A stretch of 64,000 nt of DNA from Sipunculus nudus (Eukaryota; Annelida; Sipuncula; Golfingiida; Sipunculidae). The stretch spans positions 32,290,901-32,354,900 of the forward strand of contig CM049317.1 of the NCBI GenBank assembly GCA_026874595.1, given 5' to 3'. The position numbers were made by a program, and so were the translations under genes. Positions within the stretch are counted from its first letter, which is position 1; each line of letters begins with the position of its first letter. Below, piece after piece: positions 1 to 11,825 of this stretch. The notes under the pieces were generated by a model. That model saw only the letters and a list, made by a program, of their open reading frames with translations. It ran no database searches and was not told where the DNA came from.

Positions 1-164
1 ATGCATTTTATTTCTGACGAACTTTTGCACCTAACATTTATATTGCAGGCAATGTCTTGCTTAGCTTTTGTTGTATCCCTACTCAGTTTTCAACAATTGC
101 AACAGAGAGGGTTTGCTTTATATTGACCATCAATTGACTATCTGTTTATACGCCTGTTATGCAG

Positions 165-287
165 CCAGATATCTGTACTTCATCTCATATATGGGATGAA
201 CAATATATTGAATGTTTCTTAGCAAAACAGAATGAGGAAAAAGAAACTACATTTGAAGAAGTTCTAACACATACGCAATCTTTTTAA
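165..287 (+). CDS. Candidate terminal coding exon, unknown protein
   Basis: An acceptor-like stretch ends in TTATGCAG at 157-164 and opens a phase-0 frame of 40 codons that stops with TAA at 285-287. The peptide starts PDICTSSHIWDEQYIECF, is acidic in its middle (NEEKETTFEEV) and ends HTQSF. It looks like ordinary protein rather than AT-rich noise. Polyadenylation signals follow about 300 bases later, as expected of a last exon. The rest of the gene would lie left of the window. I do not recognise the protein. An upstream in-frame ATG at 159 means a tiny ORF cannot be excluded. Confidence 0.35.
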   Translation, partial: PDICTSSHIWDEQYIECFLAKQNEEKETTFEEVLTHTQSF

Positions 288-620
288 AAATCAAATGCTT
301 AGTTTGATAATAATGTGTCTTTTATAAAATGTGTCATGTAAATTTCTCATTACCATATTATAATGTTTTAATTATTCACATTTGGATCCTTGTAGGCTCA
401 TTAATGCAGATGGTTTGCTTTCTTATTGCTGGTAATGCTAACGGACAAACCTTGTCACCACCAGGCAGGCAGCATTTGCTGCTGTGGGTCCTGTTGGGCC
501 TTGTATAAGTAAAACTGTATCTAACTTACTTATATGTGTTTTAAGACTATTGTGTATACAGACTGAATTTATTTTTAATAATAAATTAAACCTTGAATAA
601 ACACATTTCTACTGAATCAC
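288..620 (+). other. Probable 3' UTR with two AATAAA signals
   Basis: AT-rich sequence after the stop at 287 holds AATAAA at 580-585 and again at 596-601. Inside it, around 466-520, is a short open stretch reading AAFAAVGPVGPCISKTV; it has no clear splice sites and could be an older coding fragment. Confidence 0.3.
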
Positions 621-1400
621 ATACATGTAATTTATTTGGGCAAACACGTACACAAAATTGTTAAAGAAAATATCAATTATCGCAATATATTGCATTGCCT
701 TAAGCAGAAACGAAATTTGCAGACACGTATGTCTATATCTTTCTGCGCACAATAATAATCACGTCACAGAATGAACTGTACTCATTTGTCATGATGCCCA
801 TCCAAAACCAATTTAAATAACATGGTACCTTTGGAGTAATACAGCGTCATTAATCTTTTCCAAGCATAATTAATAACGAGAGAACAAACATCTTTGAGTC
901 AAATTATTGCAAAGGTTTTAACAAGAACTTTGCTGTCAAGGTCTATAATGTGGGACTTACCTCTCTTCTTGGGGTGGATTGATGCCATTAAAATGCTAAG
1001 CAAATCTTCAAAAAGACGATTCCTAGCGGCTTTCAAGAAGTCTTTTTTTTACTTTATATCTTAGATTCATAAACTTCGGGCTATATATAAATGCAAATGA
1101 ACTTGAATGGATATAACAAAAGTGTAATGTTGTTGGTATCCCAGTGTTCATTAGGTTGGATTAACTGCAAATTGGGTATATGTAAATAGTTTATGTTGGA
1201 ATGCAAAGTGCGATTACGTAAACAGACAAGTACATGAGAGGGTAAATGACATTTCAAGGATAAAAAAAATGTAAAATTATTTAAAATTCCTTCATTTTAC
1301 AATTTGTTGGTAATAGGGAGTTTCACACAATCGGTTTGTATTAGCATGGAATTGTTGAAAATAAAATAAAAATCAGTTTGCATGTATGACAGTAAGGCTT
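621..1400. other. AT-rich DNA, no gene seen
   Basis: No coding-like frame, tandem repeat or RNA gene was seen here. Confidence 0.5.
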
Positions 1401-1692
1401 GGTTTGGTTCTCAGGCATTCTTTATTGCAGAAATCAATGTGGGCGGGCGGTACTTTTTTATGTTATGATATAAATGTCAATTGATAAGAAAAACGCGTGA
1501 TAATAACAGATTTATTTTGCTAAACAAGTATAAGCACTACATAACAAAGGCAGTTTTATCAAAATTATATGATTTTATCTTCTTGAAAGAAATGTCCGAC
1601 CCTCTGAGGCTCAAAATTAGTAAGTTTCTATTAAAAATAAAAAAAAATGTTTGAAGCGGGGTTTGACGCGGGCGGTGCCTGAGAACCATACC
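1401..1692 (+). mobile_element. MITE family 1, copy 1
   Basis: A 292-bp non-coding element bounded by inverted ends: GGTTTGGTTCTCAGGCA at 1401-1417 and TGCCTGAGAACCATACC at 1676-1692, which pair at 16 of 17 positions. A second copy lies at 46702-46975 and shares internal motifs such as AAGCACTACAYAACAAAGG, TATCTTCTTGAAAG and GACGCGGGCGGTGCCTGA. Ends plus a dispersed copy of similar size support a MITE. No confident target-site duplication was found. Confidence 0.7.
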
Positions 1693-2243
1693 TTTCATTT
1701 TATTTTTTTGTTTGGCCTGAGACTATGATTTTATGTTACACATATTTCGAGTAATATATATTTAGTGTTATGTTATTTTTTATTTTATTCATCGGGTTCA
1801 TTTTATTCCTGAATACGTACAATGATACAGAAAGAATGTATCTGGTATAAGCTGAAGTAAAAGGTGTAGTATGATGGTTGTATCGCAATGGATATATATG
1901 TTTTGTATTTTTCTTCCGTTGTCTGACGTGTACAACCTTATTGAGACACATACTTACCACGTCCACTAGATTGCATTATCGTTTATTTATATTTTATATT
2001 AAAAACCATGATCTTTATAGTTTAAACGTTTTGGATTATTTATGTACCATAATAACTCTGGCGATGACCTACATTAAAATAAGTATCGCATGATATTTGC
2101 ATACGGCTGAATAATGTTATGGATGTACATCTTATGAATTTCAAAATAACCTTACAGTCATATACTTCGCTAACTACATTTTGCAAAATAAAAAAAGGCC
2201 TGGAAAAAATGACTTATTTTTCTATTTTTATTTTTTTTTTCAG

Positions 2244-2390
2244 GATAACAGATATGTTGCCAAAGGTGACAAAATGGTATCCTCTGAATTTTTATTTGGA
2301 GTAATTCATCAAAGAGAACTTTGTATCCCAATTTTGTATACTATTCCGGTGAATATGTATGGGGGTCTTCAAAATATATTTATCATCTAG
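2244..2390 (+). pseudogene. TIR-domain-like exon, probably broken
   Basis: A very strong pyrimidine tract ending CAG (2221-2243) opens a phase-0 frame of 48 codons that stops at 2388-2390. The peptide contains SSEFLFGVIHQREL followed by CIPILYTIPVNMYGGLQNI. That order (SSE-type box, helix, hydrophobic IPILY strand, then a GLQNI-type strand) resembles the C-terminal half of Toll/interleukin-1 receptor (TIR) domains, which in this part have a WC/SE box then an IPI strand. After the stop, a different frame continues with CKRDLILFLRETLK, which would fit the last TIR helix, so a frameshift is likely. The domain call is by eye only and could be chance. Confidence 0.3.
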
Positions 2391-2599
2391 TGAATTGCAT
2401 AGCACTATGTAAACGGGACCTTATATTATTCTTGAGGGAAACGCTGAAGGTGCAAAGTACCTGTGACTGGCATAGATATACGTATTTGAGAAATTATATA
2501 CACGAATTGATTCTGGGTTTTTTTCTCTCTTATTTATAACAAAAATGTGCTAAATGTGATTCTTCTGTTTTATAAAAGATAATCTGTATACAGAGGTAC

Positions 2600-3930
2600 C
2601 ACATGGCACCTGGCATGGTGACCGTCTGATTGAAAACACACGCTTCCTGCTAATCGTCAGTAACTTCTAACAAGCTAATAGGTACAAATAAGACAGAAAT
2701 TTCCAATGGATGTATTGTTATATTTGTCTATCAGTAAAACAAAGGAGGTGATGCAGATAGGACCTATTGGGACTCATTCATTTCCGTGTGCTGCTTGCAA
2801 TGCAATAGGGAAACAAATGTGGCTGATCCAGAGACTGCTCTGGGACACGTACCACAATTAGATAAACATCATTGCACCGATGTTGGAAAAGAAACATGAC
2901 TCAGGCTGATATCAGCAGGTTATACAGGTTTACATGCCACTTAATGGGTGTAGAAAGGAAGTATTTTTGTGGTCAAAATATTATTGGTCCCAACATGACA
3001 TTATCAAACAAGGTTGCATTAGTGTCACCAGAAGTTAAAGTGGACATATTACGAGTTCATACCATTTGGAGTCACTATTATTTTTCTACACATTTTCAAA
3101 TTCTACTATATGACCAATATTTGACTGTATGCATCCAGTGCAGGGTATATAGGTAATTATATATTCATTATTGTAACAACCTATAACGAAATTATCTAAA
3201 ATGAACCCTTCTGTATATAACCATATGATTGATCTATTTGACGTTTAATTATAATGTTGTTTTTTCTTTGGTTTGTGATTTTCATGAAAGCAGAACAAGG
3301 AAAATATATCAATACATATAACAAACACATTCCACAGCTTTAACCTATGAGTTAAACTTACAGTCAGATAATTCGATTAACTTGTATATGTGTTCCTTCT
3401 TTTCAGGTTCCCTGTGATACTACTTCATATAATTAATTCTGAACAAACATGAAAGTGTGAAAGTGAAAGTACATTAGTTATGAACCATAACTTTCCTATA
3501 ATAAATTGTCAGTGCATAATTTTGGCATTATTGGAATGAAAAGAACATTAGCTTTATAATGATATATAGTAATATATGGCCTTTAACATTTACATGTGTA
3601 AATTCTTAGGCCACTGTTGTACCTCCATCCCTTAATTTTTTTCTGAAAAAATACATATCTTAGGATTAAGGCATATCCATGTGTCTAAATGTCTTTACAA
3701 CATCTTTCAGCACAAATGGGTATGCATATTTAACATTAGACATAATATCAAACAAGACACAGTAAACGATCATTTACAAGCAAAAAATTTCAGAAAAAAA
3801 CGTCTTCACAGTGTCTTTTGCTTCATATCTTTTGCCAATTGGTCGGGTCGGGTTGTTGGTACATTTTTGCCAGTGAAACCTATAACAGATGGTCATGAGT
3901 GCAAGCGAACTCATAAACCCCAAATATATT
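2600..3930. other. Intergenic or intronic DNA with weak coding-like scraps
   Basis: A 94-codon frame at 2872-3156 and a stretch near 2740-2861 reading EVMQIGPIGTHSFPCAACN are open but have no convincing splice context. A strong acceptor TTCTTTTCAG occurs at 3396-3405 with only about 14 codons behind it. None is called a gene. Confidence 0.35.
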
Positions 3931-4021
3931 GAACGTACGGTTAACAGGCTAGAGCTGTAGTGAACGTACGAGTAATGTACGGGTAACAGGTCCGAGCTGT
4001 AGTGAAAGTACGAGTAATGTA
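3931..4021 (+). repeat. Two-copy 42-bp tandem repeat
   Basis: The unit contains AACAGG, GAGCTGTAGTGAA and GTACGAGTAATGTAC and repeats with a 42-bp step just upstream of the promoter-like region at 4.1 kb. Confidence 0.7.
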
Positions 4022-4097
4022 CACGAGTCGTGGTGAAAGATTTCACGAAAATCTCTGTGCGTTGTAGTACCTGTATCACCGCGAAGTTTTAAAATGC

Positions 4098-4170
4098 GCA
4101 TGATCACATGACTCCGTTGCGAGGTAACGCTTCATATAAAAAAGGTTATTGCTAGCCTTTAGATCGGAGC
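4098..4170 (+). promoter_or_regulatory. TATA-box promoter candidate
   Basis: TATAAAAAAGG occurs at 4135-4145, with an E-box-like TCACATGAC at 4104-4112 just upstream. A start site would be expected near 4165. A good splice donor (AGAAG then GTAGGT) follows at 4242, so a 5' UTR exon of about 75 bases is plausible. It would lead to the coding exons at 5296-5624 on the same strand. Motif evidence only. Confidence 0.35.
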
Positions 4171-4836
4171 TACACAGGACACCATGTGAAGGTATTGTCT
4201 CAGTAGTCTCTCATGTGTCATTCGGGTAACCTGGTCAGAAGGTAGGTACGATTTTGTTTTTAATTTTCATTATGATTTTTAGAACAGTTAGCAAATTTTA
4301 GAAATCGCGTGTAAATGTGTAAAAATTAACTCCTAAACCGTGAAATATGACTCTTAAGAGAATAAATATTATTTGTATAAGCGAAAGCCAACTATGCGTA
4401 TGACTATTAAGGTCACTATATGCAGAAACCACGATTATAGTGTATATATTGTTATAATCGTTCAAGATAAGTTATCTTACGATAAACGCATTATAATAAG
4501 GGTATAAATTATTGGAACGACGTATGTAATGTAATTGATGAAAAAGTGTTTGGCTTATACAATATATATATAGATATATAACTACCTCCCTAGCAAAATG
4601 ATATAACATTTGTCCACAGGGGTTTGTTTTTGTACCTATTATATAAGTGTGAGGCCCGATCACTGATGTTATCATGGTCCGATCCATGAGTGTGAGGTAC
4701 GATCCCTAAAGGTATCATGGAGAGGCGCCTTTCGTCTTGGCCTGGACACTGACAACAAAAATACTATTCACTTAAGGAAACCATGTGTAATACCAAGGAC
4801 AGCCTAACCAGGATTCATGAATATTCAGAAGACTTT

Positions 4837-4840
<4 letters not shown>

Positions 4841-4906
<66 letters not shown>
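4841..4906. repeat. (AT)n microsatellite
   Basis: Uninterrupted TA dinucleotides for 66 bases, inside the proposed first intron of the 4.1-5.6 kb gene model. Confidence 0.97.
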
Positions 4907-4909
<3 letters not shown>

Positions 4910-5280
4910 TTCTCGGTGCACCTTAACACGTATCAATGGCCATTTGAAACATATGTAGAAGATGTATCATAATAATTGTTAATTTGTATTTCATTATCAA
5001 ACGTTTATATTTTCGTATTTACAAGTCGTTCGTGTTCATTTCCCAATGAATCACATGGATGAACACAAAAGGAATGCGTAAACTTTATCGAGTTCAGTTG
5101 GTGTTCGAAATGCTATGGTTTCACTGTACCTGTTTGTAAATGACGTACTCCAGGTACATTGCTTTAATGAACGAGGTGAAATAATCTAGAGGTAAACAGT
5201 CGTTCGGTTCCATTACTTTGTGACCTATGTGACAATATGTTTGCAAGCTAGACTGTAGATAAATTAAATAAAAAAATAAG

Positions 5281-5465
5281 CAGAACTCTTTCTGGATGTT
5301 TCAAATAAATCGGTCGTCCCAACATGATCCTACTGGAACCTATGAAAAAACATTACCAGAGTATACAGAACTGTTATCACATGCCTTGAAAAGTTCCCGC
5401 TACTACAATATTGAGACAAGACACTATGTTCTTGGAAACCTGGCATCAAACCCTGATTTAAAAAG
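5281..5465 (+). CDS. Candidate coding exon of a small two-exon or longer gene
   Basis: An open frame with an in-frame ATG at 5296-5298 runs 56 codons to a donor AAAAG|GTAACA at 5465/5466. The peptide contains HDPTGTYEKTLPEYTELL, then SSRYYNIETRHYVLGNLA and SNPDLK. It is mixed in composition, helix-like and has no low complexity, so it looks coding. A possible acceptor (ATAAGCAG) lies just before 5281. The donor leaves two bases that combine with the next acceptor at 5552 to keep the frame open, which is the main support for the model. The TATA box at 4135 would be its promoter. Protein family not recognised. Confidence 0.45.
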
Positions 5466-5551
5466 GTAACAAATAGGTTATATCTGTAAATTTATGTGAA
5501 TGATAAGAGCTGGATATTGGCTTGTATGTTGTAACAATGAACTTACCACAG

Positions 5552-5624
5552 CCGCAAACTGATCAAGAAGGACCCCGCATGGAAGCCATCCGCACCTGGC
5601 AAAAGAATATTCCGAAATGCTTAA
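5552..5624 (+). CDS. Candidate terminal exon paired with 5281-5465
   Basis: After an 86-bp intron (GTAACA...CCACAG) the first base completes a serine codon. The frame then reads RKLIKKDPAWKPSAPGKRIF before a TAA stop at 5622-5624. The basic tail is unlike the AT-rich noise around it. A competing acceptor with a strong pyrimidine tract (TTCTCTTCAG, exon start 5866) is in the same phase. It would give another 3' end of about 25 codons, stopping at 5942-5944, so alternative last exons are possible. No family recognised. Confidence 0.4.
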
Positions 5625-6104
5625 GACATGCTGTATGGTCATTGTTATGTTTTTACAGTGTTAAATGCCTATATAGAAAACTTATAAGATATGAAAAAAA
5701 TGAATGTTATCATCGAAAACCCTTTACAGGTAACAATACATAACAATCCCATCAAAGTTGAATGTTATCATTGGTTCACAATGGTTAAAATAACTCATTG
5801 GAACAATCAACATCAGTAACTACATTTAATATAACAAAGATACACTGTTTTTCCGTTCTCTTCAGGGGCTGCTGTGGGCGACAGAGACTTTTAACTGTGT
5901 ATCAACTGTCGCATATTGTCGCATGTGGTATTAGCTGGCGATAACACCGATGTACTCTATATAACTAGGCAGTACTGTCCCCTGCATCTAATGGAGCTGG
6001 AAGTGTTAGTCCAAGTCGCCGGTCCAAAAGCGGCAAGTTCACTACACTATTGGTAGCATGAGCACTTAACTGAAAAAAGGCATTTTTTCGGTTCCCTTCA
6101 GTCA

Positions 6105-6107
<3 letters not shown>

Positions 6108-6162
<55 letters not shown>
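6108..6162. repeat. (AT)n microsatellite
   Basis: Pure TA run of about 55 bases. Confidence 0.97.
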
Positions 6163-6165
<3 letters not shown>

Positions 6166-6239
6166 GCGAGAGGCACAGAGAGAGACGGAGAGATAGTTAG
6201 CGTAAAACACATTTTATATGTTTTACTGTTAACAGGTGT

Positions 6240-8100
6240 ACAGTGTCATCCGATGAAAAATGCTCCTTACCGGTGCCCTAAATGAAAGGCTACCATTGCC
6301 AAATGACGGACCAGGTTGCCTTTAATCTAACGTGGTAGAGATGATGTAATTGTTGATGCCTTTCCCTTTTGCATTAGCACCCAGGTACATAAAAGGTCCC
6401 GGGCAGTGGCTGAGCAACAAAGAATATACTACTTAAAATGTCTTTATTCAAAACCACCAGCATGTAGGGTTCCCAGTCAGTTACGCCTTACACGGGCAGG
6501 AACAACAACACCTTAACTGCACTGGCTGCAGAAACAAAATTAGTTAAACACCGAGTCCGGTTTTACAGTCATTTGACCCCGGCTTGCATCACCGGATCCC
6601 GATTGGCGGCACTGGACCCTGTTTGGTGGCACAGTCGGCATTTTACCCCCCCCCCCCCCCCACACACACACAGGTTATACCGGTTCCTCTGGTGGCACCT
6701 GTCACCAACTTTTCAATGAATCACTCTGTGTATGCGACCCTTTGAATTACCTTCCGCCCTTTACTCTCATCCATAACCATTAGTGTAATGCACCGAATGT
6801 TCCCACAACAAATACAAACGGTACACCTATATAGCTGTCATAATGAAACAAAACAGAAGACACCTACCCTCATGACACGATTCCCTCGGTGGCATACATA
6901 CCTAAAATGTATATACTTTTAACAGGTCTACTTATTATTTCATACTCTGGATTTTTTTAGTGTGTACCTTAAACCCTCATAGAACGCTATGTTGAATTAT
7001 GTCTGTGGCACTCTGTGGTAAAAAAAATGAAACATAGTAGTTGGAGATAATTTGTTCCTTTGTAGTATTATAGAATTAAACCGAACTTTCTCATCAATAT
7101 CCGTGTAAACATTAACGATGAATTGTACCCTACCTTGGAAATCTATATTAAGTATATACGTATATACTGAGACGTTTCATGAACAGGCCGCAGTATTTAC
7201 CAATATGTACAGCCTGCCATTAACCTCGGTACCTTGTGTTTCCGTTTTTCTCTATTTAAGATTTCTTGCCAAACAATATAAGCCTCTTTATTTGAGTATT
7301 ATCTTTTCCACTCAGGATGCTTTTATGAAGATATTTTAAGAAAGTACAAATTATCGTCACAGGCTCATGATTACATATTTACTGTCATGGAAATCTTTCA
7401 ATATTTTTTTTTCAGAGCTACATAACACTTTGAAAGAAAAAACAAGCTCATGACAAAGAAAAGGCATTACACACATGAAAAATGTCAAAACAAATGCAAA
7501 GAATATAGTCGATATGACCCCTGAATGGTGACCTATTTACATTTTTTTGCCATCAATGTCATCAAGTGAAGAAACAAATAATAGGAAAGTTACGTCTTTA
7601 AGCCATTACTAAAACATGCATCACATATTTAAAACAATGATCACTGAATGACTCGAACATCACACTCTTCACATTATACTCTTTGAATTTTATTTTACAG
7701 AATTAAAGCGCTTGAGGTGAGACACTATCTGTACCTGAAGATTAATTAGCTTAATCAAACACTTCTATCCTGCCGTTAAGTTAACTTATCCCGGAAACAC
7801 TGTCACTAAATAAAGTAAGTGCACTTTGTAATCCTTCTAAATAAATGTTGTAATATATCTTGTCCAATCTAGTTTAGACTTTTTCCTCTTCAATAGTTGC
7901 TTATAATCAGGGATCAAGTGAATATGTTTGGTCTGGCTTACCAAGGCTGCTAACTTGTTAACCTTGTAGGCATCCTTTATGTTACAGAAACTTAGTTCCA
8001 GGGTTGCCTCATATCTGGGATTACATGTCAAACACTGCTGGGTCACTTTTAGCATCAACGCCAATGCAGTATCCAAAGAGAATGACTGCTGTAACTGGTT
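6240..8100. other. Repeat-poor non-coding stretch
   Basis: Contains a C17/(CA)5 run at 6646-6672 and short acceptor-like sites at 7413 and 7699, but no coding frame I would support. Confidence 0.45.
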
Positions 8101-8165
8101 TTAAGCTCAGCTGACTGAAAGTCATCTGCTATAGTGATCATGCTTTGTCCGTCGTACGTCCATGT
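8101..8165 (-). repeat. GACGGACGG-type interspersed repeat
   Basis: The minus strand matches the plus-strand copy at 18950-19045: both hold a GACGGACG-like run, then GATCACTATAGC, then an inverted AGTCA/CTGACT block and an AGCT-rich end. Repeats of this type are common in molluscan intergenic DNA (from general knowledge). Confidence 0.6.
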
Positions 8166-8960
8166 TTCTGTCTAATCAGGCACAAATCGTAACCGATGGA
8201 CCTGGTATCTTCTCCCTTAATATCCTGGGAGTTTCATTGAAAATCTCCTGGGAAACCCTAAATTAGGTCTCTGTTTACCATATCATCAGAACTATGGGGC
8301 TCAGAAGTACCTCAAAGAATTTTAAAAATTTGATACAAAAGCTCAAGTGTCTGAACATTTAATGCACCTGGTACCACGATTCTTTGCATGCACTTTCATC
8401 ATGGAGAGTTTCATTAATTCCTGCAGACTAGTAGTGCCAACTGGATTTTTTATTTTGAATTTGTACTTATTGTTTTCTCTTATTTGATACCATCGACGAT
8501 GCAGTCGTTTCGGTAACAGGGTACAAATCGTAACGCAATGAATCTTCTAATTTAAATTCCAAGGAGGTCCATAAAAAAGATTTGCTTGTAAAACTGGAAT
8601 AAAGTCTCTGTTAACCATATCCTTTGAGCTATAGAGCTAGTTAAAAACCCTCAGTATAATTGAACATTTGATACAAAACCTCCAGTTTCTGAAACTAATA
8701 CATTCATCACCATGATTCTTTGCATGCACATTCATCACTGACTATTTTCAATTGTTTACGCATTTACTGCAAACTTTTATTTTTGAGACCTTCAAAGATG
8801 CGGTTAGGCGTTAATAGGGCACGCATCATAACCATTGCACCTAGAATCTTCTCACCTAAACTCCAGGGAGGTCCGTGAAAAATCTTCTAGTAAACCTGAA
8901 ATAAGGTATCTGTTACCCAAACTATGCTTCTGTTAAATCGGGGTACCACGTACAGAATTT
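8166..8960 (+). repeat. Tandem array of a dispersed 300-bp repeat unit
   Basis: Three diverged units start near 8168, 8511 and 8813. Each has CACAAATCGTAACC, a GGACCT/ATCTTCT block, CAGGGAGGTCC, ATCTCCT..AAACCTGAAAT and AGGTCTCTGTTACC. Two units also share GATTCTTTGCATGCAC. The same consensus appears in arrays at 50690-50990 and 52490-52860. Confidence 0.7.
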
Positions 8961-9487
8961 GGATTCAGATGATAAAATTCCTGTTCTGAATGTCTTCCTA
9001 GTCCGCCGAACGTCATGACCCCTGGGTCACTTGTTCATTTTTACAATCATTGAAAGTCCAAACCAACTTCACGCTTATAAAGTATATATCTGTCATCTTC
9101 GCTGTATTTATTTTCTGGGACGTACACTACAATAAACCGCATACAAGATATTTCCATTGCAAATTAGCAGGACCGCAGTTCAGTTCTTATGATTCAAATA
9201 GGGAGTTGCACTATACGGATACAATGTTTATTTTGTTACACCATTTCTTGTAATTATACATGTATTTTCCACCCCTTCTTGTTCTAACAAAATATTGCTA
9301 ACACCTGTCAGCTCACACAAGTTTTAAACATTTATTACTACTATCCCATCACCAGCATTGTCGTTTCAACTGGTCTCAGTAAAACATTGCCGATGACTGT
9401 TTATGTAGTCACTAATATTTCACAGAGGACTGTAACACGTCAACTTTGTTCATTAATGTTCGGACAGTGCAAAGCACAATTGAAAGA

Positions 9488-9549
9488 ATGGCGTACTTAA
9501 AGCCTTTCGTTATCACGTTGATCCAACCCTTGTGTCCACTATTTCTATG
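9488..9549 (+). CDS. Candidate first exon encoding a signal-peptide-like N-terminus
   Basis: An ATG in reasonable context (AGAATGG) starts MAYLKPFVITLIQPLCPLFL and runs into a perfect donor, ATG|GTAAGT, at 9549/9550, leaving two bases of the next codon. The 20 residues are hydrophobic with one early lysine, as expected of a secretory signal or membrane anchor. This arrangement is typical of first exons of secreted animal proteins. No downstream exon in matching phase could be identified by eye, so the gene remains open-ended. Chance occurrence is possible because the exon is so short. Confidence 0.35.
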
Positions 9550-11446
9550 GTAAGTCCCTTAAGATAATTCCAGAAACTACCACGATTAGGGAAATTCCAT
9601 AAGCACGTTTAAGACTTGTTTACAAACACCAGGCAGGCGTACAGGCGTTAATTTTATAGATCCTATGTTCCGTAGTTTACATTGTAAAATTTGAAGTGTT
9701 TTATCGACTACGGACACAGCATTAAACGTATGTATCCTGGTTTTCTGAATTGTTCAGATAAAGTATGATCGGTCGGTCAAAATGAAAATAGATACCCTTA
9801 TCTTTTTAATTATCATGAAGGTATATCATATGTGCAATATCTGTGGGATGGATTGTTTTATTCATGGGATCTGTTAGTAAATATTCTGTGGAAAACAGTG
9901 GAGACAGAAATATTAAAGAAGACAGAATGATAATTGTTATAAACTAACTGTTTACGAGTTTAGGGTATACAAAAAATTGATCAATCGGAGAATGAATACT
10001 AAAACTGTTTTCTTGCGAATGTAAAGGCATTGCGAATGTGTTTGTACGAGACATTAAACGGGACGGATGTGAGTGACCTTAAAGTTGTAAGGTGATCCTT
10101 TATTTACACTAGCAGGTTTAGGTTTTGTTCTCCCATAGCTTTCGGTTGCAAAGCCCTCCACCCCAGGTGGTAGTGAAGCTTTAAACTTACTCATATAAAC
10201 AGACTAGCACGGCAATTCCGATCTTTCGAGTTAAATGTGAAAATGATATCTTTTCTTTTATAATTTTATAAATAAATTGAAATACATAGTGACAAATTAA
10301 TATAATATAACACGGATGAAGATAAAAATGCGTGTACATATGCAGGGAGAAGAAAACTCTGCTACCATATGTATAATATAGCTATAATATCGCCCTATTA
10401 AGGATAAAAGCAGTAGGTGCACAAAAGAGGATCTGAGTAATTGAACCTTTTAGTGTTTTGAAGTCTTCCATTATGACCATGTACAGCAGCTACCTAACAT
10501 TTTATTTTATAATAACAATATAATACGAGTATCCCACTGCTAACTGGCGGAAGCATTCAAGTCGCTTTTTGTTGTGGTATTGCGAGAACTGCCGCTTACT
10601 TCATTACTGCAGAAGCGATTATATATAAATTCCCTCAAAAGGCAAAAAGCATTAACTCCACAGGGGTCGATTTTGAGCATTATTAATAACCCTTCTAAGT
10701 TTTTAAGTCTCACATCACTTTATTAGCCATAACTTTTTTTCACATTTTTTTAAACGTCACGTGGGGGAAAAACTGCCACACCATCACAAAACGCAACAGA
10801 CAACTAAGACTTCGGTAATATTTTTGCGATAGATATTAAACAAAATTCAGATATACAATAAAAATAAATTACAGATGCCCATCTGCATAAGAATGTCTAC
10901 TAACACAAGCATACCTCCTTCCTCATACACATTTCGTTTAAAATCATCTAGAATGTTTCCCTATACTGGTAGATTTATTTTGATGTTGTAATTGGACAAC
11001 TCATTAAATGATTGTCAATCTAACCATGAAAAATAAATTTAGTCTATGTTTAATACTGACACAAGGATCTATTAATCTTACCATTCAAATCACTATTACT
11101 GAAATGTAGAAGATACAAACTGGTTAGAGTAATCAGTGTTTCTTGTACAAAGTATGTAAGGGAAATAACTTTAAGTTTCAAAAATTAAAATAATAAATGA
11201 AAAAAATTACCAAAGATTGCATTTATCTAGAATTTATCAGAATTGGTTTAGATTTTTTTTTACATCGGTTAAATGTGTCCGTTAATGTATGAAAGGCGCT
11301 AAACCTTACTTTATGCAAAGTCTATTTGTTTCCATGTGTTCTTCAATCGTAAAGTTATTTAAAAATACAGAAACGTGACTTTTTTTATAATTTTCAGGAA
11401 ACAAATAAGCACAAGCTGTCTGCATGTAACGTGTTACCTCCCATTG
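9550..11446. other. AT-rich DNA, possibly intron
   Basis: Nothing clearly coding. An acceptor at 11377-11397 (TTTTTATAATTTTCAG) opens a frame (ETNKHKLSACNVLPPIEF) that runs across the left edge of duplication copy A and stops inside it. Confidence 0.4.
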
Positions 11447-11645
11447 AGTTTATCAAAGCGCCCCCATTTTATAATGGCGCGTAAAATGGCGGATGAACAT
11501 TATTTTCCCCATTTGTAAACATTACAGAATACAGAAATATTGTTTAATGCACTGAGACATACATGCACATATCTTAAATACGTCCCTGGTCATCTGGGGA
11601 TGTTCTGACACTGCTGGCAAGACACCATTCATACCAAATCCTAGA

Positions 11646-11780
11646 CTACCAACGCGTGTTGTGCCTTGTATTTTCACTCTCGGCGGCAGAATCCAATTTA
11701 AAAATAGCCTTCTTTTTCACAGGGCTTGCAAAACACCCATCACTTGATTCAGAGGACCCTTGGTCAGTAGCAGCTCTGTT
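11646..11780 (-). CDS. Coding-like minus-strand segment in copy A
   Basis: Read on the minus strand, 44 codons are open before a TAG at 11648-11646. The peptide reads RAATDQGSSESSDGCF, then ASPVKKKAIFKLDSAAESEN and ends TRW. This Ser/Glu-rich start, basic patch and acidic run look like real protein. The plus strand is also open here (an exon-like GLAKHPSLDSEDPWSVAALF between CACAG and GTAAAC at 11723-11796), so the strand is not certain. The A/B difference in this stretch is silent in both readings. Family not recognised. Confidence 0.35.
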   Translation of the reverse strand, partial: NRAATDQGSSESSDGCFASPVKKKAIFKLDSAAESENTRHNTRW

Positions 11781-11825
11781 TCAGGCAACCAACCAGGTAA
11801 ACTATTGCTTCAAGTTCCCTCCTGT

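Noticed and set aside
6108-6210. Alternating Ile-Tyr ORFs over AT microsatellites (also near 13.1, 25.9, 34.0, 36.5, 40.7, 51.0, 61.6 and 63.1 kb)
   Set aside because: They are translations of simple repeats.
11723-11796. 74-bp plus-strand internal exon between CACAG and GTAAAC
   Set aside because: Splice-like borders are real, but the minus strand gives a longer and more protein-like frame; kept only as an alternative.
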